Made by a program: the position numbers and the translations under genes. The notes beneath the pieces were generated by a model. It saw only the letters and a program-made list of their open reading frames with translations. It ran no database searches and had not been told where the DNA came from. A DNA stretch of 64,000 nt, taken from NCBI GenBank assembly GCA_007922195.1, contig ML682024.1, positions 3,476,522 to 3,540,521 on the forward strand, given 5' to 3'. The DNA comes from Podocnemis expansa (lineage: Eukaryota > Chordata > Testudines > Podocnemididae). This document shows positions 48,921 through 59,728 of this stretch, piece after piece; the stretch's first letter is position 1; each line of letters begins with the position of its first letter.

Positions 48921-49369
48921 CTCCGGGAGGGGTGTCCTAGATGGGGTCCCATCGGTGCCTCAGCAGGTAAATGGTGGGGGGTTCCCAGTATTTGGAGAAG
49001 CCTGGGGGAACTTTTTCAGCTCCCAGGGGCTGCTGGGGAATCGGATCCTGCCCGGCCCCCCTGGGACTCAGACAAAGGACCCCCCAGCAGCTGTCACGTG
49101 CCCCTCCCCGGCCCCCCAAAAGGCGTGAGAGAACCCAGGCGTCCCGGTTGGGTGGGGCCAGCGTAGCAGTTCGGGGAGAGCAGGGAGCAAAGAAGCATGG
49201 CCCTGGATTCTTAGCTCTAGGCAAGGGCCAGACCTCAGCCCAGGGGGACCCCCATCTCCATTTCCCCATGGCAGGGTGCCAAGTTGGGGCAGCCCCTGCT
49301 CCTCTTGTTATGCAGGAGTAAAGTGTCCCCCACACTGTGGGGTCTTAAGGGGTTTGGAGACAGGGGACA

Positions 49370-51500
49370 CCTTTTATTAGCCTTAAGCACCTTTTATATA
49401 ACTTTTATTATAAAAATAAAAGTAGGACAACAATCCATTGATAAAAGTAATAATTAAATGATCTATGGATAATAGAACAACAGTTAAGATATTTGTGAGT
49501 ACAAAACCAGTACAACAGGGGGATAACTTGCCCATACAACAGTTAAGCAGCTTAATACCACAGCAAATCAAGCAAACAGCAATAAATAATTGGATAAGAG
49601 TTGGTCTACATGATCATTAAGTGGTCTAACCCACTGATTTTCAAACATTTTTTTCCCTGGGACCCCATTGGAAAAAATCATTTGTGCCCAGAACACAACA
49701 ATTATATTTTCCAGCAATACATTCCAGTCTTTCAGGGCAGCAGCAGGCAGCGCCGCAACCTGAGGTTGCGGTACCTGAGGTTCTGTCACTGGATCCTGAC
49801 CCATACTTTGAAAACCAATGGCTCTAATTCCAATAACTCAAGCGAAGCAGCAAACGAAGCAACACAGGAATCAGAACACCGAGAATTTACAGGGATTCAA
49901 CCACTGCATTCTCAGATCATACTTACTGAAAATGACTAAGGGTGGCCAACCCAGTCAGTTTAGGCATAGAAGCATGAAGGGGTTAGGAAGAGGCAATGCA
50001 CACTAGCCCCAGTTGCTGGCATGAGGATGGCATCCTCATCAATGTTTGTGACCAAATCTCTTTTGTGGACACTTGAAAGTGGAATGCCTTGAAGGGTGTC
50101 CCTCCCTCTTTGTTCTTGAGTTATGTTCATCCTGTCCTCTATTGGCACTGACTTACTTCTCCTTTTCAGCCCTACTTTTTGGCCATCTGTTTTTGTCCCT
50201 TCCTGCTTATACCTCTTTCATACTCACATGCACCTGGTGTTCTGCCCCTTTAGCAACTCCTGCTCACACATCTTGAGGAAAATGTTATTAGAAAAGTATA
50301 ATATTAAGCCAAATCTGACAATTACAGCAGGGGACTTTCTGCACTCCAAAGGCCTCAACCCCTAAGAAAATGAGGGGTGAGGTATAACATTTAGCAAAGG
50401 CATTTAATCAAAGTTTTTTGTTTATGCAGACCAATCTAAAAAGAGAAACTTAGCTGATCACATTTTAAGCATACAGAAGGAAAACAGAAATGGAATTTTC
50501 CATTCTTTCCGCAGAGTCCTCGCAGCCAAGTGCACCGCTGACCAGGGAAAAGACCCAGGGCTCAGGCCCCATGAGTGCCCTGCCACTGCAGTGGACCTGG
50601 GGCTCTGGCACTGCAACTTGGGGCTCAAGTCCCATGAGCCCAGCACCAGCAACACCTCTGCTTGCAGCCTTTACCATGTGTAGCTTTAGCCAGGCCTAGT
50701 CTGAAATTCTTCATTCATGATGCTCCCCCATTATGTGAAGACAGTTCCCCCTCATGCTAGGGCTCTTAAGATGGATGAAGACACTGGACATTTTGCTGCA
50801 GTCTAACAGTCTGTATGTAACTTGAATTTATAACTGAAGGTGACAGCAGTTGCAGACGTCTATAGCAACAAATACAGAGAGAAAGCGTACAATACAGGAA
50901 CACACACGAGAGATATGGTGGCTTCTCTGCCTTTCCTGTGGGGTGCAGAGCATCTTATAGTTGTTTCTTGGTGCCATGCTCTTCCCTCTGATCTGGGAAA
51001 CCCCTGGATGGCATCATGATTTCTGGTTGGTTAGGGATCCAGGGGGCATCCAATTGGTTCCAGAGGATCACCGGCTCTTACCCTTATTAGGAGGTCTGGC
51101 CACCTGCCCAAACCTTCAGCTTGCTCTTCAGCCTTCAATCTGTTTACCTTTCCTACACATGCACTCTGTGATTCCCCTTACACTTCAGTGATTACCATAT
51201 ACTTAATGCCCTTATACCCAATTTGTGAAAAACAGCCTCAGCATTTATTGCAGCCAAAATTTTATGCAATCCAAAATACAAAAAGTACAGAGCATTTTAC
51301 AAGTTATTAAAGAGACATCTCTGGAAACCTAAGGAAAGGTGGAGCCTGATTATATGAAATGTATAACAAAAGGCTTCCCACATTTCTTTAGCCACAAGCT
51401 TTCATGGTTTTGCTGTCCTTTTACCTTGGCAGGTCCTAGCAAAAGGATTTCTTGGTCAAAGCACAACACCCCCAGTCATGGGATGCCATGTTAGTGGAGG
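49370..51500. other. AT-rich intergenic block, no gene seen
   Basis: Base composition drops sharply compared with both flanks. The block contains the hAT element at 49631-49820 and other repeat-like sequence, with no conserved exon. Confidence 0.5.
49631..49820. mobile_element. hAT-type miniature element
   Basis: Termini 'ccactgattttcaaac' and 'ctttgaaaaccaatg' are inverted. The flanking 8-mers ggtctaac and gctctaat share six positions. Same family as 5509-5636. Confidence 0.65.
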
Positions 51501-52328
51501 GCATCTCTGAGCCAGAGGGACCTAGCAAAGCTGCCCTAGTGTGGGGCCCTGGGCAGGGCAGAGGAGAAAGAGAAAGAGAGAACAGGTCAGACATAGGAAG
51601 GAGGGGCACCTAGCTCTAGCCAGTCTCAGGAGAAGGGTCTAGCCCAGTGTCCCCCCACCTGTGGGGGATCCATGAGGTCACCAGCCAGCACTGATGATGT
51701 AATCAGCAGAATCTCCTGCCTCAGCTGTGATATCACAACAGCCAGCAAGGGCTGAGGGTAGCCCACACTCCCACCCTGCAGCCCTTTGAGCCCCCCCCCC
51801 CCAACTCCATAGGTGCCCCTCACTCCTGTCCCCCCAGCCAGACCCCTGGCAGTCAGGGCCAAGTCAATCTAGGCAGGACCCCTCCCCTTTGACACCTAGT
51901 TTCTCTCCTGGGGGGTAGTATCCATGCCATTGCCCTACACAGGCACTGCTGTTTCTCCCTGGCAGAAAACTGAATGGTATGAGAAGCTGGGCTCTATTAC
52001 CCTCAGAGGAAGGGTGGGTGGTCCAAGCCTGTTGCCCCCTAAGTAGAAGGTTCAGGGGCAGCCATTTGGTGGGCATAGCTCCCCCACTGCCTCAGCTATG
52101 GGCCCAACAGGTAACAGCCCACCCCCTCACACCTGCTGCTTTCAGAGCCCACTGAATCCCCCTCAGCCCCCTTTCCTGCAGGGCATAGCTCTCAGCCCAG
52201 GAATGGCCTAAGGAGACCCCAGCCTGTTCTGGGGGTGGGGTTATGCACTGACAGGCCACCCCAGAGCCCCTCTCCCTACCCAGCCCCCCACCCCCTAAAC
52301 AGAATGAGTCAGCAGCTGGGACCAGTGC

Positions 52329-52334
52329 TTTATT
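52329..52334 (-). terminator. Poly(A) signal of SSR4
   Basis: AATAAA on the minus strand, 41 nt past the SSR4 stop codon. Confidence 0.75.
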
Positions 52335-52374
52335 GAAGGGTAGGGGTAGTACAGGGCAGGCTGTTTGCAGCCCT

Positions 52375-55300
52375 TCAGGCCTGGATGCTGCTCTTGGCAC
52401 TGAGGGCCAGGTAGTAGACAAGGAGGCCAATAGCAGCTGCCAGCACTTCTGTAGAAACCCAAGGTCCACTCCAGGCACCCTGCAGAGAGAGCATCACATC
52501 AGTAAGCCCACCCAGGATAACCCCCCCCCAAATCACAGGGAGGCCAACCTAACAGGCCCACCCCCAGCCCCCACCAAGGTGGCAATTTTCTGTGTGAGTG
52601 CCTCAGTTTCTCCACAGGTGCTGTTCATATATATTGGTGACAGCACCCACCTGTGACCACAAAAGCAATAGTTTTCACTCACTGTGTCACAACAAAGCAC
52701 CTGAGCATGTTGCAGGCTAAGCATACAGCATCCCTCCCCCACCTATCATACTGACCTGACTAGGGGTGGGAGGTCATGGCCCTAGGCACTGGGCTAGCAG
52801 TGGGTGATGACAGCACTGCTGCTGTGTCTGTGTGACTAAAGATCCTCCTCTGGGCAGCAGGGCCAGGGTGCTGGGGCTAGAGCCCCTCCCCCTCTGAGTG
52901 TCAGGCTCTTCCCAGCAGGCAGCTCTGCAACAACTGAGGGTTGATGGCAGGGGGAGGGATTCCTCTTGCAGCAATGTGGTCAGTGAAGTAGGGAACTCCT
53001 AGGGCCAGGCATAGGTGGAGGCTAGTGACCAGCCTGAATTTCTCAGCATTGACTGCCCACAACTGGTAGGGATGCTGTCCCCAGACCTCTTACTGCAGAG
53101 GCTGAAAGCTCCCTCCAGGTCTGAAGTAGGGGGAGGGCTAGGCTGGGAGCTGTAACCCCCTTCTTTAGCTCCCCCTCCAGAACTGAACATAGGGGACCCA
53201 CCAGCCCAGCTGCAGTGAGGGCTTCTAAGTTCCCTGGGCCTAATCTTCTTTCAAAACTCATGGAGAACAGGGGAGGTGCCAGAGGATTGGAAAAAAGCAA
53301 ATTAGTGCCTATTTTCAAGAAAGGGAAAAAGGAGGATCCAGGGAATTACAGACCAGTCAGCCTCACCTCAATTCCTGGAAAAAGTATGCAGCAGATTCTC
53401 AAAGAATCCATCCTCAAACACTTAGAGGAAAATAAAGTGATCAGGAACAGTCAGCATGGATTAACCAAGGGTAAATCATGCCTGACCAATCTTGTTTCCT
53501 TCTATGATCAGATGACTAGTTTTCTGGATGCAGGAAGGACCATTGATGTGATATACCTTGATTTTAGCAAGGCTTCTGATACAGTTTCCCACGGCATTCT
53601 CATTGGCAAATTAAGGAAGTATGGGTTGGATAGGTGGATAGAAAACTGGCTAGATCAACGGTTTCAGCGTGTAGGAATCAATGGTTCCATGTCTAGCTGG
53701 CAACTAGTCACGAGTGGTGTGCCCCATGGGTCGGCCCTGGGGCCAGTTCTGTTCAACATTTTCATCAATGATCTGGATGATGGAATAGACTGCACTCTCA
53801 GCAAGTTCACAGATAACACCAAGCGGGGGGGGGGGGGGGAGAACAGTAGACATGTTGGAGGGCAAGGACAAGATTCAGGAGACCTAGATAAATTGGAACA
53901 GTGGGCCAGAGGTTCAATAAGGACAAGTGTAAAATCCTGCACTTGGGACAGAAAAACCCCATGCACCGCTACAGGCTGGGAAACATTCAGCTAAGTAGCA
54001 GCAGTGTAGAAAAGGACCTAGGGGTCATGGTGGATGGGAAGCTAGATATGAGTCAGCAGTGTGCTCTTGCTGCCAAAAAGGCCAATGGCATACTGGGCTG
54101 CATCAAAAGAAGTATTACCAGCAGATCAAGGGATGTGATCATTCCCCTCTATTCTGCACTGGTGAGGCCACATCTAAAACACTGTGTTCAGTTTTAGGCT
54201 CCCCACTACAAAAAGGACAGGGACATGCTAGAGATTTAAGAAGAGAGCAACCAAAATGATTGAAGAGCTGGAGCACAAGCCCTATGAGGATAAACTGAAA
54301 GCATTAGGCTTATTTAGTCTGCAGAAGAGAAGACTGAGGAGGGGATTTGATAGCAACCTTCAACTACTTGAAGGGATGCTCCAAGGAAGATGGAGCTCGA
54401 CTGTTCTTGGTAGTAACAGAGGACAGAACCAGGAGCAATGGTCTCAAGTTGCAGTTAGGGAGGTCGAGGCTGGATATTAGAAAAAACTTTTTTACTAGGC
54501 GAGTGGTGAAGCATTGGAATGTGCTGCCTAGGGAGGTGGTGGAGTCTCCATCTTTGGAGGTGTTTAAGGCCCAGCTGGACGAAACCATGACTGAGATGGT
54601 TTAGTGGGAGTGGTCCTGCCTCTGGCAGGGGGTTGGACTAGATGACCTATGAGGTCCCTTCCAACCCTATGTTTCTATGATTCTATACCCGGCTGGACAA
54701 TTCACAGAAGGATTCTCAGTCTCTCAGACTTGCACTGTTGTAATTAATGGGAGGGAGAAGTCACTCCTGGGGCTTGAGCTAAAATAAATGGAACCTACTA
54801 GATTGGGGGCTGCTGCCCCCATCTTAGTCTACTGCTGCAACTGTAGAGGCTGAAGCAGTGAAGCTCAAAAACCTGCCTCCAACAGCCATGCAGTCAGGGA
54901 GAGGAGATGCTGGATTTGTGGCTATAACCTGCCACCTCCCCCAAGCACAATCCTGCTACTGCTTGTGGCATAGCCTGCAATGGGCCTGAGAGAGAGATGC
55001 TGCCCTGTCCCACCTAGGATCATGGCTAGAGCAGGGGACAGTAAGTGCTCGCTGTGGGGCAACCAGCCAGGCAGGTCCGCAGGGGGGAGGAGGTACAGGA
55101 GATGCTCACCTGAAGTGGCAAAAACTCAATCTAGCCTCCTTTCCCTCTCCAGGTTGGGGCTGGCAGTGGTGAGGCTAGGGGAGGGAAAATGGCTGCAAGT
55201 GGGGGAGGGCATTCGCATCCCCCCCCATTTGCACATGCCTGCTGTAGGTACAGATCCCCTCTCCTGAGAGCAGCTGGGGAGTAGGGATAGGACCCCTTCT

Positions 55301-58300
55301 GCCCCTGGGGGTGGTGGTGTAGGACATGGGGGGGGACAAACATGGGTTTGGATCCCAGGCACCAGTCACCCTGGGTACACCACTCCCTCCCAAACTGTGG
55401 CACCAGGTAACCACAGGCTGAGTGAGATATGCAGCCTGCCTCTGCTAATCCAGCAGGTTGCTCTGGTGGGTGTGGGCATTTTTAAGTCTCCCAGCTTGAT
55501 GCTGGATCCTGGACTTGGCCAGAAACTGGGTTCTGGCAGCTGTGGGATACCACCAGGTGAGTGAGTGTGGTGAGATGATGAGTGGGGACTAGAGAAAACT
55601 GGCACCTGGGCAGCTGAGGGAAAGAGATGGCAGGCTGCAGGAAAGAGACAGGGGGCTGCAAGGCCAAAGGCAGAGAGGGAAGGGCTGGAGGGTCAGAGCA
55701 AAGTGGCAGCAGGGCGGAGGCAAAGAGGCAGAAGGGCAATCAGGCAGCTGAGGGAAAGTTCCTACTGAAGGAACAGTGGTGGGTGGGCACAAGCCCACCC
55801 ACTTCTAAAACCCCTCCCCCAGCCTAAGGGGAGGTGGCACTGGGCCATTTCTCAAAAAGATTTCAGGGGGTGTAACTCAGGAAACAACAACAGGGAGGGG
55901 TGTGAGGGTCACAGGTTGATAATAAGCATTTCAGATAGGGACACTGAGCAGAGAACCTCAGACAGTGCCCACTGCTCCTGGAAGCTGTCGAGGGAGCCAG
56001 TGGATGCCGCCCAGAGGAGCTCTGCCCAGAGGTGTGCACAGATGAGGGAACAGAAATAGGCTCTGCAGTCACAGGCCCCTTCCCCAGCCAACCTCCTCTC
56101 TCTGGTCTTATAGATAATGGTCTTGGTATAAGCCAGGAGGAGCTTGACAAGGAGGTCCTGCAACTTTGTGGGGCCACGGATAGGGAGTGCATAGAGGAAC
56201 AGGTGCAGCCAGAACTTCAATAAGAGGTTCTGGAGGAGCCGGAAAAGGGGCTGCAATCTGGCGTACTCTAGGTAGGTGTGTGCCACGGTCTCCCTCAGGC
56301 CACAAAAGGGGAAGGTGTCAAGACAGGGGGTGAACCACGCCAGGTACACGCCCATGCTCACAGCTCCATGGAGGAGCCACCAACTGATGTCCCTGGCGGG
56401 CTGCTGAGGGAAAAGGTGGCAGGCAGCAAGGCAGGAGGAAGAGGTATTGGGGTGGCCAGGGGCAAGAGGCAGAAAGGCTGGAGGGAAGTGGTGGCAGGGT
56501 GGCCAGCAGCTGACAAAAGAGGTATGATGTAGTGGTGCCAGGGGAAACAGATGCTAAGGTGGGCCAGGGCAAAGAGGTAGCAGGGTTGGAGGGAAGATGC
56601 ATGGGATACAGGGCTAGGATGCAAGGCTGCTGTGGTATGGGAAGTCTCCCAGCTCTGCAGTGATCCTGAAAAGCAGGTGTGGCCAAACTGCAGCTCTTGC
56701 ATGAAAAGGTGTGGCTCACAGAAGAAAGCTAAAGCAGCCCCAGCCTAGTTTTAAATCTCCTGCTCTGAGCATGCTCAGAGGGGAGCCCCAGCCACTGCCT
56801 AGTTGCCAGAACAGCCATATTGGATGCTCAGCCCAGGCAGGGCTAAAAGCAAGGGGAGCGAGACCCAGCCTGTGCCTAGCCACCACAGTGGCCAAGTATG
56901 GGAGTGCTGGGAAGGGGAGGGTTGGCCTGAAGAAGCGAGCGTGAGGGTCTGGGGCTTAGGAAGGGGGTCGGAGAGGGCAGGGTGTAGTGGTGGCATGATC
57001 AGAGAGGGCAGGGAGAAGCTAAGTTTTTACTGTAAAGGTTGGCCTAGTTTTCATGGTAACCTGAATTAATTATTAGAATATGTACATTAATAGGACCAAT
57101 ATTTGCCCTCTTTTTATGAGGAAATTAAAGTGTGCAATGAATTTTAAACTTAGTAATTTTGGAGTAGGTAAAATATAGCTATATGCCTCAGCGTGGCTCT
57201 CAACAGTTTAATAATCAACTTGTGTGACTCAAGTTCCATAAGTTTGGCCACCCCTGCTGAAAAGCATGAGACTCCCTGCACTACATCGGAGAAGTGGCCT
57301 GGACCCCGTTCCTTGGATTACACTAGCTGTACATGCTGAGGCACATGAAGATCAGGGCAACGGCCACCTGGCTTGGGAATGAGATAAATGACTAGGAAGG
57401 GCTAGGGCTGCCCTGGAGGAAGAGACCAGTCCTTCAGGAGAGGCAGAACTAGTAAGAGTAGGGCTCTTCCTCCTCAGGCTGTCACAGCTGTAACTTTTAC
57501 TAGGTGCTAGCAAAGCCCTTCTGCTGTGACTGGTAACTAAAACCCATCTTACTTCAGCACTGGCTGGGAATTACTCTGACTGAAGAAGAGGGTGCATGGC
57601 AGAACCTCTAGAAGCTCACAAGGGGGGATACTCCCACAGAGGAGTCCATGACAGAACAGGAGTCTGAACCTTTCTGGGTCTGATGAAAACAACTTTGCAA
57701 GGGTGGGGAGTGTCCAGGCTGGGCAGATCCCTCCCAAAGGGTTTTTGTCGTAAATAGCAGTGCTAGAGGAGTCCCACAAGAACCTGTCATTGGATCCTTT
57801 TGGGGAGGTTACTGGCACAGCAGGGGTCAGATGCTCCAAAGCTAGATCTGGAGCTAGCTGCACCACATGGGTGGCCCCAACTGGGCTGGGACGGACTCCA
57901 TCTTGGCAGAGTCCTGATACACTGGAAAAAAGGAGACTCTGGCATGATTCCTGTGAAACTCCAACACATCACTTATCTGTGGGGGTGAAGGGAACCAGGC
58001 CCCCTCCCCATCCCAGGGCAGGGCAGTTGCTCCTTGCTCACCCGATGATCCACACTGACGGTGAAGAGGGCTCGGATCCCTGACACATCCTCATTATTGC
58101 GCTGGGCCTGTGGGGCAGAGGGAAAACGTCAGCTGTGGGAGGGACCCCATGGATTAACTCCAGGCAGCAGAAGCTGCACCCTGCAGCAGGGATGGGGTGA
58201 AAGACACCACCCCACACACACACACGCCAATTCAGATGGCCCCGTAGCATTCCCATCCCACAGAGATGCAACCAAGAGGGAGCCTAGGCTCCCCCCCCAC

Positions 58301-59073
58301 CCCCACCCAGTGGGGTCCTGTCCCATATAGGAAACTACAGGCTGAGGGCTCTCACCTTGCGCAGGGCGCTGTACGACTCCTCATCAAAGAACTTCACCTC
58401 GTAGGTGCCCGACCGGGCGTGCTTATGCTCCATGCTCCACGACACCTGGGGGGACATGTGTCAGCGCAACCCCAAGAACCAGTCGAGAACCCAGGCGTCC
58501 TGTTCTCAACATTCCTGCTCTAACCACCGGACGCCACTTCCACCCCAGAGCTGGCGGATACCCCAGGCATTTGGGCTTCCTGCGCCTACCTGGTAGCGTC
58601 CCACATCCTGGCCGCGAGTGACAGGGAACTGCTTGCCATTGACATCAGCATAGAGGGCCACGTTCTGCAGAGAGAGGACAGAGGCTAGTGCTCGGGGCCG
58701 AATCCAGCACCGGCCCCGCCCCCACTGCCACCCAAACCTAATCCTGGCCCCGCCCCCTGCTCTGCCACATCCAATCCCGGCCCCGCGGCCCTAGCCCCGC
58801 CCACACCGCACCTGGGCGCCGTTTCGACAGGCCAGCGCGATCTCCACCACGAAGACGCTCTCGGAGGCGATGAGCGCGTCCGACGTGCTGTAGGCGGACG
58901 GGACGATGGTCGGCTCCGAACACGTCTCACCTGGGGGGACACGGTGACGTCAGAGGCCAGACGGGGCCAGGCCGGGACCTGAGGGGGAAGGGCTCGTTGG
59001 GGCGCCGCAGGGCTCCCGTACCTGTGACCCCGCCCACAGCTACCAGGAACAGCGCGATCGCAGCCAGCGCCAT
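52375..59073 (-). CDS. SSR4: Translocon-associated protein subunit delta
   Basis: Six exons on the minus strand: 59022-59073, 58812-58930, 58590-58664, 58356-58445, 58042-58107 and 52375-52479; 168 residues against 173 in human, every phase closed. A hydrophobic signal peptide ([16 protein letters not shown]) is followed by a lumenal beta domain. That domain has the two conserved cysteines (ETCSEP and LACRNGAQ), [13 protein letters not shown] and [19 protein letters not shown]. One C-terminal TM segment ([17 protein letters not shown]) precedes a short cytosolic tail, SSIQA. The TRAP complex sits beside Sec61 in the ER membrane and helps translocation and N-glycosylation. The first five exons are packed into 1 kb, while the last intron is 5.6 kb and filled with transposons. 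It shares a divergent promoter with IDH3G. Confidence 0.96.
53205..54690 (+). mobile_element. CR1 LINE, 5'-truncated, dead reverse transcriptase
   Basis: A frame at 53215-53994 encodes reverse-transcriptase blocks: [45 protein letters not shown] and [20 protein letters not shown]. The catalytic motif is FTDNT where active CR1 has FADDT. After a G-run frameshift near 53826-53839 it continues as [28 protein letters not shown] and ends in the CR1 tail 'gaggtcccttccaaccctat'. It is antisense to SSR4. Confidence 0.92.
55600..55770. repeat. Degenerate minisatellite, left half
   Basis: Irregular 'ggctgcaggaaagagacag'- and 'gcaaagaggcagaagggc'-like units. Equivalent units reappear at about 56400-56620, on the other side of the LINE fragment. 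Confidence 0.5.
55909..56361 (-). mobile_element. LINE C-terminal fragment (probably Tx1/L1-like)
   Basis: An open frame of 150 codons contains [14 protein letters not shown], a decayed zinc-knuckle-like CxxxET..H...C motif whose last cysteine is tyrosine here. [35 protein letters not shown] and [13 protein letters not shown] follow. I recognise this as the C-terminus of a non-LTR retrotransposon protein, most like Tx1-clade L1 elements. It is 5'-truncated, lies inside the SSR4 last intron and has no host function evident. Confidence 0.6.
56400..56620. repeat. Degenerate minisatellite, right half
   Basis: Units like 'ggccagggcaaagaggtagc' plus 'agggttggaggg' recur several times. The same theme as at 55600-55770. 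Confidence 0.5.
56674..57256. mobile_element. hAT element with perfect 8-bp target duplication
   Basis: Termini 'caggtgtggccaaact' and 'agtttggccacccctg' are inverted repeats with one mismatch. The flanks are identical: CTGAAAAG at 56666-56673 and 57257-57264. The 583-bp interior has no transposase frame. It includes a GC-rich segment with 'tgagcatgctcag', similar to part of the insert at 61080-61966. Confidence 0.88.
58487..58560 (-). repeat. tRNA-Glu-like SINE fragment
   Basis: 'gagaacccaggcgtcctg' then 'ctgctctaaccaccgga', the reverse complement of the 'tggttagagcag' ... 'cctgggttctc' SINE arrangement. It lies in an SSR4 intron. Confidence 0.55.
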
Positions 59074-59728
59074 CGCCACCGCCACCTGCACTGCCGACGG
59101 GTCGAGACCGGCGCCTGTCGGCTGACGCGAAGAGAGCCAGGAACGGGCGGGGTGCCTGAAGTTCCGCCGCCAGCCAATCAGTAGCGTCGCTGCCTTCCAC
59201 GTGACCAAGAATGGACGTGGCTTTAGCGTTCCAGAGGAGCGGGACCTATGTAGTGCGGGGCGGAGCGAAGGCGGACGATGGGTTGTTAAAGCGCATGCCC
59301 GGAGCCAGATATCGCGAGAGTACCCTTAGTCAACAGGAAATAAAATGGCCGTCGTGACTTATTTTCCGCGAGGAAAGACCCGTCTGTAACAGCTTCGCGC
59401 GCCCTTCCTGCTCATCAGTGGCTTCGACAGGCAAAACGGTCATCGAGACTTATAGTCAGGAGTGATAAATAAGCCTGATAACTGTCACTAGGCATGTGTC
59501 GCTCAAAGCGCGTCCTATAAGCCCCGCCCGCCTCCCGGCTTAATCCTACAAAATGGCTGCCGGGATTTATATGGCGCTGATGAATCCCGGAAAATACGCA
59601 CGGCATCCTCTGTGCGCACGCGTCTCCGTGAAATCTCGCGAGCTCTCTGGCGTGGGACTCTCGCGGGATTTCGCTGACAAGTTCTCGCGGGAACTGGGGG
59701 AATCTGGGTCTCGCGTGCGACCCTTATC
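59074..59728. promoter_or_regulatory. Bidirectional SSR4/IDH3G promoter
   Basis: Only 655 bp separate the two divergent start codons. The stretch is CpG-rich with no TATA box. It has repeated TCTCGCG words: tatcgcgaga at about 59310, atctcgcgag near 59633, ctctcgcggga near 59659, ttctcgcgggaa near 59682 and tctcgcgtg near 59708. A CCAAT sits at 59174 close to SSR4, and YY1-like aaaatgg words near 59343 and 59551. The human pair is also divergently transcribed from a shared promoter. Confidence 0.75.

Noticed and set aside
53215..53994. A host gene with a 259-codon frame
   Set aside because: It is CR1 reverse transcriptase with a mutated catalytic motif.
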